Numbered from the stretch's first letter, positions 42,748-54,000 are shown. The stretch is DNA of 64,000 nt from Dyadobacter koreensis (GCF_900108855.1 NZ_FNXY01000010.1:62001-126000), one strand, 5' to 3'. The notes: generated from the letters alone by a model not told the origin. Numbers and translations are program-made.

Positions 42748-45700
42748 CTATTCCGGCATGCCATATCCGCCGCCGCCCGGCGTTTCAATTGTTAAAATAT
42801 CGCCTTTTTTCGCTTCAAGACTGCATATTCCTGGAAGTTGTGTTGCGATATGATTACTTGTCAAGGTATGTCTTCCTGGTTTTCCGTCTAGTCCGCCGTT
42901 CAAGCCATAAGGTGCGTAGTTGCGATGCTGCCCCATGATGGTGACTTGTAAATTTTCGAGAAATTCTACTTTCCTTATAATACCATCTCCGCCATCAAAC
43001 CTGCCATCGCCTCCTGAGTTTTTGCGTATACCGAATTCGAGCAGTCTTACCGGATATTTCCTTTCCAGCGGCTCCGGATCGGTGATTCTTGTGTTAGTCA
43101 TGTGCTGATGCACAGCAGATCTTCCTTTAAAACCCGGGCCCGCGCCAACGCCGCCGCCGATGGTTTCATAGTACCCGAAATTCTTGTTTCCGAACAGAAA
43201 ATTGTTCATGGTTCCCTGACTGCACGCTGCCAGTTCAAAAGCCTTTAGTAATGTATCAACCAGCCGCTGACTCACTTCGGTATTGCCGCCCACAACAGCC
43301 GGACATTTTAACGGATCGTCGGAGAAATCAGGATGAAGAAAACTGTTATCGGGCAGAACGATCTGTACATTTTTCATTAACCCGTCGTTTAGCGGGATCT
43401 CTTTATTTACCAGCAACCGTAAAACGTATAAAATGGCACTGTATAAAATCGAGATATTCGCGTTCAGATTGTTAGGGTGCACAGGTGAAGTTCCTGTAAA
43501 ATCAAAAATCTGTTTGTCTGGATCTATTGAAATTTTAACCTGGATCCGGTATTCGTCATCAAGGAATTCAGTGGCCTCAAATGTTTTACCTTCCAGTGGT
43601 TTCAATGCATACGCCAGCTGCTGAATTGCGCTGGTTTTTAACAGGTACATGTACTTTTTAACCGTTTCTTTCCCATGATTATCAACCAGTTTCAAAAGTT
43701 GTTCACTACCTTTTTTTAATGCAGATAAAGCGGCCGTGATATCAGCTTCGTTGGAAAGAAAATTGCGCGTTGGATACGCACATCCGGTGAAGATTTTATT
43801 AATAATTTCCCACTGAAAAACCCCTGCTTTTACCAGATATTGTGGAAGTATGACAACACCTTCTTCGGCCAGACATGTCGCGTCCGGCGGCATCGAACCT
43901 GGCGTTTTTCCACCAATTTCTGCATGGTGCGCCCTATTAATTACATAACCCAGACACTCACTGTCTTCCGTAAAAACACCAGAAATTAATGTAATATCCG
44001 GGAGGTGAGAACCGCCATATTTTGGATGGTTTGTAATAACAACGTCACCCGGCCCAATTATGATTGCATCCCGGACAAGCCTTCCGCAGATGCCCATACT
44101 GCCTAAATGAACAGGAATATGCTGCGCATTAACTAACAATTCGCCATTAGCATCCAGCAGTGCACACGAAAAATCGAGACGTTCTTTCACATTAACAGAA
44201 AAAGCAGTTCGCTGCAATTGAACGCCCATTTCCTCCGCAATGGCTTTAAAACGATTCGTGAAAAGCTGCAACGAAACTTCGTCGCTATATTCCCCGGGCT
44301 GGATATTTTTTGTTTGAGTCTTAAAAGCAATTGCATCTTTGTTTTCCTGAATAACAAGTTTCCAGCCTGCCGGAATGTAAGCAGTGGAAGTGTTATTAAG
44401 CAAAATGGACGGACCAGTCAGTTCATCGCCTGTGCTCAGTATATCCCATTCATACAAGCCTGCAATTTCTGTGTTTTCAGAAGTATAAAATGGTTCGACT
44501 TGCCGCAATGCGTCAACGGTTTTTCCCTGATTCAAAATAGAATCTGAGGCGATAACATCAGCCTTTTCCTGAACTTTGAGTGTTAAACTTTCAAGTTCGA
44601 CAATTGAATTTTCGGGATAATAGCCGAATTGAGTAATGTAAGATTTTTTAAAATTTTCCAGTGTCTGTTCTCCTTCATAAGGTACCTCAATCGCATTTTC
44701 TTGTCCTGCAAAACGGAGGAAAACGGTGAAAAAGGCGATGTCATATTCGGTAATTTTCTGTCTGGTAAGTTCAATTTCAGCGTTGGCAAGTAACTCATCC
44801 TTCCATTTTGAAATTTGACTTTCTGCTTTTTCCCATGGAGTTATAATTTGTTTGGAAACAAGGGCACTGATCAGTGCTTCTCCAATACCAACTGCGCTGA
44901 AAAGTCCCGCATCGTAAGGAATAATTACGTTTTTGATTTCGAGTAAATCTGCCAGTTGACAACTATGTAAACCACCTGCGCCGCCAAATGTAATCAAAGC
45001 ATATTCCGCAGGATTTATCCCTTTCGCTACCGAAATTTTTCGAATCGCGTCAGCCATTTTTTCATTTGCAATCCTTTCCAGACCTATCAGGATTTCTGAT
45101 TCAGAAAGCAAGTTATTTGTCTTGTCAAAAATAGAAGTCTGAAGATTTGTAAGTGCTGATAATGCTTTTTCCTTACGAATGGGAATTCCGAATTTGGCCG
45201 GATCCAGTTTTCCGAGAAGAAGATTTACATCTGTAATCGTTAAGGGGCCGCCAGCTCCGTAACAGGCCGGGCCCGGCGATGCGCCTGCACTTTCAGGACC
45301 GACCTGCAAAGTGAACCCGTCAAACCAGCAAACTGAGCCGCCGCCTGCTGCGACTGTTTCGATGGCAAGCGTTGGATTGTGAAATTCGATTCCGTCAATT
45401 TCAGTGATATATTTCAATTCAGGCTGCCCGTCAATCCTTGCCACATCGGTGCTGGTTCCACCCATATCAAAAGTCAGTACTTTCGGAAAGCCAAGAAGTT
45501 TCGCCGTATTGGTTGCTGCGACCATTCCACCGGCCGGACCACTTAATAAGCTGTCTTTTGCTCTAAAACCATTCAGTTCGGACAAACTACCGGTACTGGT
45601 CATGATTTTCAAACTTCCATCAGGCAAAGAGTTTTTTATATTGGTAAGATAGATGTCCAGAACTGGATCAAGGTATGCATTAACGACCGCCGTCTGGGTG

Positions 45701-46542
45701 CGTCTTAGATAATGTGAGAACGGAAAAAGCTGAGATGAAGCGGATACATACTTTGCTCCACTTTGCCTGAAAGCCGACGTGATGGCAATTTCATGCTGAT
45801 CATTTTTATATGAGTGCAGCAAAGAAACTGCAATCGATCCGAAGTGCATCCCCGGAAAAAGTGAGAAATCGCGGCTATCTAATTCCTTGATAATATGACC
45901 CTCAGCATCGATCCGCTCATGCAGTTCAATGACATCCGAGTACAATAAATTTGGTTCAGGGATATTTAGTTGAAAAAGAGATGGCCGCTGCTGATTTCCT
46001 ATATATAATAAATCTTTAAAGCCTTTTGTGACTACCAAAAGTGTCTTCGCACCTTTTCGTTCCAGCAATGCATTTGTCCCTTTGGTGGTTCCCAATCGCA
46101 TTTCCATAAGTGGAAGTGGATCTTTCAAACTTGTTTTCGTCAGCAACCTGGCTGCCAGGACAGGTGCTTCTTCTCCGCTGAATAATTCAAAGTCAGCATT
46201 CGAAATATCCGAAAGTTCAGCATCTAAGGTCAGTATATTTTTGTCATAATCTATTGCAACCAATACAGCCGATTCGTCGCCAGTGCCAACACGTAAAGTA
46301 TATCCAGCCAGCAGTTCAGTATCATAAATCCAGGGTGAATAAAAGTCATAGGTTAGATCAGTGACTTTTCTATTTATTCTCCCTCTCAATCGTGAAGAGC
46401 TCAATACCTTTATTCTTGTCTTTTTTCCTTCGGGATCAATAGCAAGACAGTCTGTGAAAGTCCCGCCGGTATCAATACTGATTTTCCAGATTGGTGTGTT
46501 TGAAGTATTCAAAATGGTAGGTTTAGCGCAAAAAAGATTCAA
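42748..46542 (-). CDS. ATP-dependent 5-oxoprolinase (HyuA-HyuB fusion)
   Basis: This 1264-residue enzyme would hydrolyse 5-oxo-L-proline to L-glutamate with ATP. The N-terminal HyuA-type half has KISIDTGGTFTDCLAID near residue 20, the phosphate-binding motif of the ASKHA fold, then LRLGTTKGTNALLERKG-like MRLGTTKGTNALLERKG and FDMGGTSTDVARIDG. The HyuB half begins near residue 750 (DEVSLQLFTNRFKAIAEEMG) with RLDFSCALLDANGELLVNAQ and HIPVHLGSMG. It ends in a Gly-rich RFDGGDGIIRK and TPGGGGYG. Single-chain fusion and length match eukaryotic-type OPLAH. Hydantoinase activity is an alternative, but the RLDFSCAL segment favours 5-oxoprolinase. The NRAMP-like gene follows. Confidence 0.92.
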   Translation of the reverse strand: MNLFCAKPTILNTSNTPIWKISIDTGGTFTDCLAIDPEGKKTRIKVLSSSRLRGRINRKVTDLTYDFYSPWIYDTELLAGYTLRVGTGDESAVLVAIDYDKNILTLDAELSDISNADFELFSGEEAPVLAARLLTKTSLKDPLPLMEMRLGTTKGTNALLERKGAKTLLVVTKGFKDLLYIGNQQRPSLFQLNIPEPNLLYSDVIELHERIDAEGHIIKELDSRDFSLFPGMHFGSIAVSLLHSYKNDQHEIAITSAFRQSGAKYVSASSQLFPFSHYLRRTQTAVVNAYLDPVLDIYLTNIKNSLPDGSLKIMTSTGSLSELNGFRAKDSLLSGPAGGMVAATNTAKLLGFPKVLTFDMGGTSTDVARIDGQPELKYITEIDGIEFHNPTLAIETVAAGGGSVCWFDGFTLQVGPESAGASPGPACYGAGGPLTITDVNLLLGKLDPAKFGIPIRKEKALSALTNLQTSIFDKTNNLLSESEILIGLERIANEKMADAIRKISVAKGINPAEYALITFGGAGGLHSCQLADLLEIKNVIIPYDAGLFSAVGIGEALISALVSKQIITPWEKAESQISKWKDELLANAEIELTRQKITEYDIAFFTVFLRFAGQENAIEVPYEGEQTLENFKKSYITQFGYYPENSIVELESLTLKVQEKADVIASDSILNQGKTVDALRQVEPFYTSENTEIAGLYEWDILSTGDELTGPSILLNNTSTAYIPAGWKLVIQENKDAIAFKTQTKNIQPGEYSDEVSLQLFTNRFKAIAEEMGVQLQRTAFSVNVKERLDFSCALLDANGELLVNAQHIPVHLGSMGICGRLVRDAIIIGPGDVVITNHPKYGGSHLPDITLISGVFTEDSECLGYVINRAHHAEIGGKTPGSMPPDATCLAEEGVVILPQYLVKAGVFQWEIINKIFTGCAYPTRNFLSNEADITAALSALKKGSEQLLKLVDNHGKETVKKYMYLLKTSAIQQLAYALKPLEGKTFEATEFLDDEYRIQVKISIDPDKQIFDFTGTSPVHPNNLNANISILYSAILYVLRLLVNKEIPLNDGLMKNVQIVLPDNSFLHPDFSDDPLKCPAVVGGNTEVSQRLVDTLLKAFELAACSQGTMNNFLFGNKNFGYYETIGGGVGAGPGFKGRSAVHQHMTNTRITDPEPLERKYPVRLLEFGIRKNSGGDGRFDGGDGIIRKVEFLENLQVTIMGQHRNYAPYGLNGGLDGKPGRHTLTSNHIATQLPGICSLEAKKGDILTIETPGGGGYGMPE

Positions 46543-46653
46543 TTACCAAATTACACCGGATTTTGAATAAAACCGATTGTGATCAGCAGTTACGGAGAAA
46601 TTTAGTTTGATGATTAACAAAAACGATACATACACTAATGATTTAAGCCAGTA

Positions 46654-47535
46654 ATGAAAAGAAATGACACATTATGGAAAGGAATATTGGAGAATATTTT
46701 TGCTGATTTCTTATCCTTTTTCTTCCAAGAGTCTGAAAATTTATTTGATGTAGAAAAGGGTTTTCAATTTCTGGATAAAGAACTCGAACAGTTATTTCCG
46801 GCAGAAGAAATTCTATCTCCTAAATTCGTTGACAAGTTGGTTAAAGTATTTACAAAGTCAGGGAATGAGGAGTGGATTCTAGTACATATTGAAGTGCAGG
46901 GATATAATGATGAGGACTTTGGTGAAAGAATGTTTACTTATTTCTATCGTATACTTGACAGATATGGCAAGCGTTTAACAAGCATTGCGATTTTTACGGA
47001 TTCTCATAAGAACTTTAAACCAAGTGTTTATTTCTACGAATACTTAGGTACAAAACTTAGTTTTCAATTTAATAGTTATAAAGTTATTGAGCAAAATGAA
47101 GAGGTGCTAATGGGAAGTGAAAATCCTTTTGCTATGGTAATCTTAACAGTATTGCTTGCAATTAAAAAGGGTAAGTTTGGCGACGAACATCTATTTCAAC
47201 GGAAGTATTCGCTCGCAAAAATGTTACTAAGCAAAAGTATGACTAAAAAGAAAATTGATCATCTGCTGATTTTCTTGCAACATTATGTAACTTTTGCAGA
47301 TCCGGGATATAATGTTAAATTTGACAAGGTAATTGAAGAGTTAACAAAAAAACGCACCGCTATGGGTATCAGGGAATTAGTTATTGATCTGGCAAAAAAA
47401 GAGGGAATTGTCACAGGTAAAGAAGAAGTCGTTCGTAATCTTTTATTGGCAAATAGATTCACAATTTCTGAAATAGCAAATTTTGCTAGTGTGACAGAGA
47501 ATTTCGTCCTGAATATACAGCAAAATTTAGAATAA
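46654..47535 (+). CDS. Rpn family PD-(D/E)XK nuclease-like protein
   Basis: The 293-residue product resembles Rpn/YhgA-type recombination-promoting nucleases, once annotated as putative transposases. The nuclease core has EEWILVHIEVQGYNDEDFGE, where the E-x-Q of VHIEVQ matches the PD-(D/E)XK site, followed by RMFTYFYRILDRYGKRLTSI. The C-terminal region KEEVVRNLLLANRFTISEIA then NFASVT resembles the helical tail of this family. There are no terminal inverted repeats, so it is not shown to be mobile. It stands alone between the oxoprolinase and M61 genes; a terminator follows. Confidence 0.82.
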   Translation: MKRNDTLWKGILENIFADFLSFFFQESENLFDVEKGFQFLDKELEQLFPAEEILSPKFVDKLVKVFTKSGNEEWILVHIEVQGYNDEDFGERMFTYFYRILDRYGKRLTSIAIFTDSHKNFKPSVYFYEYLGTKLSFQFNSYKVIEQNEEVLMGSENPFAMVILTVLLAIKKGKFGDEHLFQRKYSLAKMLLSKSMTKKKIDHLLIFLQHYVTFADPGYNVKFDKVIEELTKKRTAMGIRELVIDLAKKEGIVTGKEEVVRNLLLANRFTISEIANFASVTENFVLNIQQNLE

Positions 47536-47562
47536 AAATTAACCATATTAACTGAAAAATTG

Positions 47563-47587
47563 AAGGCTCTTTTGGGAGTCTTTTTGT
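47563..47587 (+). terminator. Terminator after the Rpn-like gene
   Basis: AAGGCTC (47563-47569) pairs with GAGTCTT (47576-47582) with one G-T-type mismatch and is followed by TTTTG and more T. A TTG at 47560, which would extend the next protein, lies in this hairpin and is rejected as a start. Confidence 0.6.
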
Positions 47588-47661
47588 TTTTAATGGTTAT
47601 CTTTCAATTGTATTTTTTTTACTTTCCTGATATCAAATTATTACCACCTTTTACCTTAATC

Positions 47662-49464
47662 ATGAAAAGAAACGCTCCTTTTTACTGGCTTTTCATTGCG
47701 CTCCTGTTATTTAAATCTTTTACAATTTTTGGACAAACGCAGGATACGGTCCACTTTACAGTCTCGATGGAGAATCCTGGAAATCACATATTTCATGTAA
47801 TAATGGAATGTAAAGTTGGACCCCATGAAACCTCCACATTGAAGATACCAGCCTGGTCGCCCGGCTACTATCAGATCATGGATTTTGCCGATGCCGTTAC
47901 TAATTTTTCAGTGCGGGATGGTGATGGAAAGAATCTTGAATTCAAGAAAAAAGGAAAAAATGGATGGCATGTGGAAAAAGGAAAAGCGACGGCTTTAAAA
48001 GTTGAATATGATGTCGTTACCTCGCGTGAGTTCGTTGGAACTAGCTTTGTTGACCAACAACACGGTTATATTATTCCCGCAAGTATCTGTCTTTACTTGG
48101 AAGATGAAATTAAAAGACCCGCAGAAATAGCCATCAAAACATATCGTGACTGGAAAAACGTAGCTACCGGACTTGACTCGATTCCTGGAAAAAACTTTAC
48201 GTACACTGCTCCTGATTTTGACATACTTTACGATAGTCCGATTTTGATCGGGAATCTGGAAGAGTTGCCGGCTTTTGAGATCAGAGGTATTCCGCATCGT
48301 TTCATCGGTTTCAAAATGGGTGATTTTCACAAAGCTCAGTTCATGCAGGATTTGAAAAAAATGATCGAACAAGCATCCGGATTAATCGGCGACATTCCTT
48401 ACAAACACTATACATTTCTTGCAATAGGACCCGGAAGGGGCGGGATTGAACATTTAAATTCCACAGCGGTAAGTTTTAACGGCGCAGATTTGGGCACGCA
48501 GTCTGGTAAGATCAGATTGCTGAGCTTTCTGACACATGAATATTTTCATCATTATAATGTAAAAAGAATTCGCCCGATCGAGCTTGGCCCATTTAACTAT
48601 GACCGCGGGAGCAAGACGAATTTGCTATGGGTTGCTGAAGGTTTGACGGTTTATTACGAATACCCAATACTGAACAGAGCAGGTTTGATGTCTGAAAAAG
48701 AGATGTTGGATGCGTTTAGATCTTTGATTTTACAATTGGAAACTCAGCCGGGACGATTATACCAATCGCTTGCTCAGGCTAGTGCAGAAACCTGGTCAGA
48801 TGGACCGAGCGGTCGTGTTAATGATGAATTTAATAAGACGATTTCGTATTATATCAAAGGGCCGATCGTTGGTCTGTTACTTGATTTTAAAATTCGTCAT
48901 GAAACGAAAAATAAGAAATCTCTGGATGATGTGATGCGGACATTGTATCAGGAATATTACCTGAAACAGAAGCGCGGATTTACAGAAATGGAATTCAGAA
49001 AGGTTTGTGAGAAAATTGCCGGTGTATCGTTGGAAGAAATTTTCCATTACGTATATACTACTAAGGAACTTGATTACGTAAAATATTTTAACTACGCAGG
49101 ACTAGATATTGATGTCGCGCCGAAACAGGTTCCGGGTGGATATCTGGGCATAAAAACAAAACTGCAAAATGACAGTTTACTTGTAACAAACGTTGATTGG
49201 GATTCTCCTGCCTGGAGAGCAGGGGTTCGCAGAGGCAATGTAATTCAGGAAATAGATTCTGAACCTGCCACAGATAAAAACATAGAATACATCTATGCAA
49301 ATAAGAAATCAGGGGAAAAAGTGCATTTGAACCTGGTTAAAAATGATACTAAAATTGCTATTCCTGTTGTTTTAGGTACGAAATCAGAAAGATCATTTGC
49401 TATAAAGCCAATTTCAAACCCTGACAAAATCCAACAGATGATCCTGAAAAGCTGGGTGAAGTAA
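47662..49464 (+). CDS. M61 family (glycyl aminopeptidase-like) peptidase with PDZ domain
   Basis: The ATG at 47662 gives 600 residues with a signal sequence (FYWLFIALLLFKSFTIFGQ). The N-terminal domain (HFTVSMENPGNHIFHVIMEC) precedes the catalytic domain, which has the zinc motif HEYFH (residues 292-296) in LTHEYFHHYNVKRIRP and the downstream Glu in LLWVAEGLTVYYEY. A PDZ domain near the C-terminus begins GGYLGIKTKLQNDSLLVTNV and contains SPAWRAGVRRGNVIQEID. The M61 family contains aminopeptidases with preference for glycine or alanine; the substrate here is unknown. A bidirectional terminator follows. Confidence 0.92.
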   Translation: MKRNAPFYWLFIALLLFKSFTIFGQTQDTVHFTVSMENPGNHIFHVIMECKVGPHETSTLKIPAWSPGYYQIMDFADAVTNFSVRDGDGKNLEFKKKGKNGWHVEKGKATALKVEYDVVTSREFVGTSFVDQQHGYIIPASICLYLEDEIKRPAEIAIKTYRDWKNVATGLDSIPGKNFTYTAPDFDILYDSPILIGNLEELPAFEIRGIPHRFIGFKMGDFHKAQFMQDLKKMIEQASGLIGDIPYKHYTFLAIGPGRGGIEHLNSTAVSFNGADLGTQSGKIRLLSFLTHEYFHHYNVKRIRPIELGPFNYDRGSKTNLLWVAEGLTVYYEYPILNRAGLMSEKEMLDAFRSLILQLETQPGRLYQSLAQASAETWSDGPSGRVNDEFNKTISYYIKGPIVGLLLDFKIRHETKNKKSLDDVMRTLYQEYYLKQKRGFTEMEFRKVCEKIAGVSLEEIFHYVYTTKELDYVKYFNYAGLDIDVAPKQVPGGYLGIKTKLQNDSLLVTNVDWDSPAWRAGVRRGNVIQEIDSEPATDKNIEYIYANKKSGEKVHLNLVKNDTKIAIPVVLGTKSERSFAIKPISNPDKIQQMILKSWVK

Positions 49465-49486
49465 CCAGATGTTCGAGTCAGAATTC

Positions 49487-49539
49487 AAAATAAAAAGAGA
49501 CTATATCGAAGCCTGGCTTGAATAGTCTCTTTTTATTTT
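49487..49539. terminator. Bidirectional terminator between M61 peptidase and SusD2
   Basis: A perfect 18-bp stem (AAAATAAAAAGAGACTAT at 49487-49504, complement at 49522-49539) with a 17-base loop that is itself partly paired (AAGCC/GGCTT). It serves both convergent genes. Confidence 0.85.
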
Positions 49540-49557
49540 GGCAATTACGGTTAACTA

Positions 49558-51018
49558 TTAATTAACTCCGGTTCTGGTATCCCACCACATTTGTTTTCCC
49601 CACAAATTATCTTTTACGTCAGCAACAGAAGCAGCACTGTTTGCTCCGTTTAGGGTTGTTTCCTCTGCCGGATATGGGTAGCGGAAAGGCGGGCGTGTAT
49701 GTCCGGGGAATGGAGATCCACTCGCGGCTGGAAGTAAAGGAACATCTGTTCTTCTTGATTCTGCCCAGGCTTCGTGACCATCTTTAAACAACGCCAGCCA
49801 TTTTTGAGTATACAATTTGGTTGTCGTTCCGTCCCATTTTACACCTGTTTCGTTCAGGTATTTTGTTGCTACAGCCGCATCAGTAATTCCATTTTCCTGC
49901 AAAGAAGCTGTCACACCACTTTCGTAAAGTTTTTCAGCCGTTTGCCCACCCACATTCCAGCCTTTCAAAGCTGCTTCCGACATGATGAACAAAACCTCAG
50001 AATAACGCATGAAAGGAGAGAATCCGGCTGCATTTTCACGGAACCTGGCCCCGATTCTTGAAAAACGAGAAATTGTTGGAGAACTGATCGGACCAATTTC
50101 AACACCTCTGTACACATTATCATCCGGCGCTGGCTTCGCATAAACCGGTAAACGCGGATCATTCAAAGTCGTCAGTGTATTGATCAACGGCGCACTTGGA
50201 CCGTGGTCGTCACGTGAGCGGAAATCGTTATTCCATGGTTCGATGTATGGACTGGTACCCACCCAGTTGAAAAATGCATTGTCGGTATTGCTGCTGAAAA
50301 CCGGATATTTTGACGGATTGGCCGCAATCTCTTCGATGATTGATTTCGAAAGCGTCGGGTTAATTCCCGAGATACGGATCGCTACGCGGAGACGTAAAGA
50401 ATTACAGAATTTCTGCCAGTTCGCTACTTTTCCTGCATATAACAAATCTCCTTCTCCAAGAGGATCAGTGCTGCCGGATGCGAAAAGATCTGCTGCGGTT
50501 TTTAGCTGAGCGATGAGTAAAGGGTAAATATCTTCCTGCTTGTCATACTTTGGCGTGATAAAACCCTGATCACCTTTAATCGCTTCGGTGTAAGGCATAT
50601 CTCTCCAGCGATCGGTTGCGATCTGGCCAATATAAGCCTGAATCGTCATACCAGCCGCTTTCATGTTGATCGCTTGTGTTTTATCGGCCTGGTCAATTAC
50701 CGCTTGGGCATTTTTAAGATCGCGATATACTTTTTTCCAAAGATCGCTGATCGTTCCGCTGCGGTACATATAACGTGCTTCATCGACATACTGGATTTTT
50801 CCAAGGTGTCCGCTGTATGTTTCCGGTTCGTTCATGTTTCCCCAGGCATCGAAATAATTTGCTGCGAAATCCTGGATTACATAAGCCAAAACATTGGTGA
50901 TCGGTGCTTCAACCGGACTGTTTGGATTTGTATTGATGTCTTCAAATTCGTTGGTGCAGGACTGGGCAGAAAAACCCAAAAGTCCGAGGCACAGTATATA
51001 GGATGATATTTTTTTCAT
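49558..51018 (-). CDS. SusD/RagB-like outer-membrane lipoprotein (pair 2)
   Basis: Starting at 51018 the 486-residue protein begins MKKISSYILCLGLLGFSAQS with lipobox Cys and then CTNEFEDINTNPNSP, the SusD-like_2 opening. The helical core (IQDFAANYFDAWGNMNEPET, KNAQAVIDQAD) and late blocks (FMRYSEVLFIMSEAALKGW, KWLALFKDGHEAWAESRRTD) match the SusD-like_2 branch often linked to peptide-type or small-ligand uptake. It pairs with SusC2, about 7 bases upstream. The window track's earlier Met at 51039 would fall into the susC2 end. A strong terminator follows. Confidence 0.93.
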   Translation of the reverse strand: MKKISSYILCLGLLGFSAQSCTNEFEDINTNPNSPVEAPITNVLAYVIQDFAANYFDAWGNMNEPETYSGHLGKIQYVDEARYMYRSGTISDLWKKVYRDLKNAQAVIDQADKTQAINMKAAGMTIQAYIGQIATDRWRDMPYTEAIKGDQGFITPKYDKQEDIYPLLIAQLKTAADLFASGSTDPLGEGDLLYAGKVANWQKFCNSLRLRVAIRISGINPTLSKSIIEEIAANPSKYPVFSSNTDNAFFNWVGTSPYIEPWNNDFRSRDDHGPSAPLINTLTTLNDPRLPVYAKPAPDDNVYRGVEIGPISSPTISRFSRIGARFRENAAGFSPFMRYSEVLFIMSEAALKGWNVGGQTAEKLYESGVTASLQENGITDAAVATKYLNETGVKWDGTTTKLYTQKWLALFKDGHEAWAESRRTDVPLLPAASGSPFPGHTRPPFRYPYPAEETTLNGANSAASVADVKDNLWGKQMWWDTRTGVN

Positions 51019-51025
51019 GTCGCAA

Positions 51026-54000
51026 TTAGAATTTAACATTAAGTTTTACACCGACGCTTCTGTTGGAAGGAATCTGATATTGTTCGATGCCAAGTCCGTC
51101 ATTACCAACACCAAAACCAGTTTCAGGGTCGATGTGTGCTACGTTGCTTTTATGCGTGTAAAGCAATGCTACGTTGTGGGCAAAAACCGATAATCCTGCA
51201 CCTTTCAACCAGGTAACTTTGTTGGTAAGTGAAGCTGGAAGGGTGTAGCCAAGTTCGATCTGACGAAGTTTGATGAAGCTTCCGTCGATAATCGCTGTTT
51301 CTTTACCACCCCATAAACTCTGGAAATAATCTCTCGCGCCGACACGGATATTGTTCGCTTCGCCATTTTCGAGCATCACTTTTTCGCCTTTCAAAACATC
51401 CTGTCCAACGATCAAGCCATTTTCACGGATTCCACCTGCAACAGTAGGTTCCAAAACACCTGATTGAAGTCCAAACCACTGTGTGACGCTGAACACATCA
51501 CCGCCTTTACGCATATCAAGAAGGAAACTCATTCTTAAATTCTTGTAAGAAAAACTGTTTGTGATACCGCCAACCCAGTCAGGCATTACATTACCTACAA
51601 CTTTTGGAGATGAAGTGTATTTAGGTAATCCATCACTTCCAATGATGATCGCGTTGGTCGCCTCATCCCTTAAAAATGCATTTCCGCGCATCACACCATA
51701 AGCTTGGCCAGGAATGGCGTCAACCGTTAAGCTCCATGCAGAGGTAATGGTATAAGCTTCCAGTTTTTGTTTCGTAACCGGATCTTCGTATAACTTGTTA
51801 ACCTTGCTGCTGTTTTTTGCCCAGTTTACATTCATGTCCCAGTTGAAACCTTCCGGCTTGCGGATGATTCCCAGGTTCAATTGTAATTCAACTCCTTTAT
51901 TCTGGATTTCACCAGCGTTCAATTGCAGTTTTTCAAATCCGGTTGAGTTGGAAATGTTAACCTGCATAATCTGGTTGGTAGTTACTTTATCATAATATGT
52001 TGCGTCCAACCCCAAACGGCCATTCAGGAATTGCAATTCCGTACCAATTTCAGTACTGTTTGCTTTTTCAGGTTTCAGGTTTAGTGGAGGCAATGTGCTT
52101 GAAATACTGTAAAGCGTTGTTCCATTAAAACCCGCCGCGTTTGCGATGTAAGGAGCTTGTAATAAATAAGGTGATCCCCCATTACCAACACTTGCCCAGC
52201 TCGCTCTCAACTTACCGAAACGGATAATATTGGGGTTGATATCCAGCATATTCGTGAATACCCAGCTCGCACTGGCAGAAGGGTAGAAGTAAGACCAGTT
52301 ATCGCTTGGTAATGTAGAGTTCCAGTCGTTACGTGCGGTAAGATCCAGGTAAAGTGATTCCTTATAGCCGAAGGAAGCCTGTCCGAAAATACTGTTTGAA
52401 CGCAACATTGTGGTCCTCATACTGGTAACAGGAGAACCTTTTGTATTGCTGATCGTGAATAAGTTAGGGACGGTAAGCTGGTCGGCGCCAAGTGAGCTGT
52501 TAATCTGCTGATTGTTTCTGTAATTGGCACCTGCAGTATAGTTCAGAGAAAAATCTTTGCCGATATTTCCGCCGCCTGTCAGGATAAGATCTGCGTTGAA
52601 TTCGCTTAGGCTATACTGCCATTCTTTAAATTTACCGCCGCCCCAGGTTTTGTCTGCCATACTGGTCAACGTCGAATTCGATTTGTTATAGGTAATTTCG
52701 TTACGACGCTCGCTTGACCAATCTTGTCCAACTCGCACCATCGCTGTCAGCCAGTCGTGGAATTTGTAAGTCGCGCTTACATTTCCATACATTCTATCTT
52801 TCTTGCGGCCGTGCGTGCTGTTGTAAACGTTGAAATAAGGATTGTCGTGGAAGTTATTATTCCAGTTATAAGGCATTCCGTTGGCAAATGTTTTCTCATA
52901 ATTTGCTTCCAGATCTTTCATATCAACCTGACGGCCAAACCATCCTCCGATTGATTGCATCGGGTTATTGCTATTATAACCCTGGCCTACCAGGTTGTCA
53001 TTTTCTGTACGTACATAATTGATCAAAGCGTTGGTTTTCAAACGTTTTGTTAATTGCTGTGTCGTATTCAATTGAATTGTATAACGTTTTTGATCTGTGT
53101 TTGGAATGGTACCAACTTGTTTTTGATTACTGAAAGCCAAACGGGTATCGCCGTTTTCGGTAGCGTTGGTCACGGCAAGAGAATTGTCGATCGTGTAACC
53201 AGTTCTGAAAAAGTCTTTCACGTTGTTGGGGTGTGAAATCCATGGAGTGGCGGTGCGATTTCCATTTGCATCAAGCGGACTGTTATACTGCGGAATGTTT
53301 AATCCTGCATCAAGACGTGGTCCCCAGCTTTCATCGACACCATCATTTACACCATTTCCAAGACCATCTTTGTAAGAAAAACCAACCTGTTGTGCCCAAT
53401 CCTGATACGTTGCCGGCGATAAAGATTCATCTGCACCAATATCTCCCAGGGTGATGGCGCCGGATTGGTATTGTTTCCACATATATTCTTCACCATATTT
53501 TCCCTGCCCATACTGATTTTGGTATTTTGGAAGGATGTATGGTCTTTCGGTTGAAAAACCACCAGAGTAAGAAACGGACATTTTATTGCCAGACCCCTTT
53601 CCATTTTTGGTAGTAATCAAAATAACACCATTTGCCGCCTGATAACCATACAAAGCTGCGGCATTGGCGCCTTTCAGGACAGACATTGATGCGATGTTGT
53701 TTGGGTCAATTTCTGAAATGGCACTACCGTAATCGACCGAACCGCCTGAACCAACATCGGTGGAAAAGTTGCTGACAGGTACACCATCGACAACAAATAA
53801 GGGCTGGTTATTACCGAAAGAGTTATTACCTCTTAGTACTATACGCGAGCCGGAACCTACGGCTCCACTTGCCGATGTGATCTGTACACCGGCAACTTTT
53901 CCCGAAAGGGAATTCAGCACGTTTTGCTCATTACTTTGAACGAGATCGTTTCCTTTTACTTCCTGAATTGAGTATCCAAGCGATTTTTTCTGTCTTGTCA

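Noticed and set aside
46654..47535. Mobile element around the Rpn-like gene
   Set aside because: No terminal inverted repeats, target-site duplication or transposase core other than the Rpn nuclease fold were seen.
47560..47661. N-terminal extension of the M61 peptidase from a TTG start
   Set aside because: It lies in the Rpn terminator hairpin; the ATG at 47662 gives a normal signal peptide.
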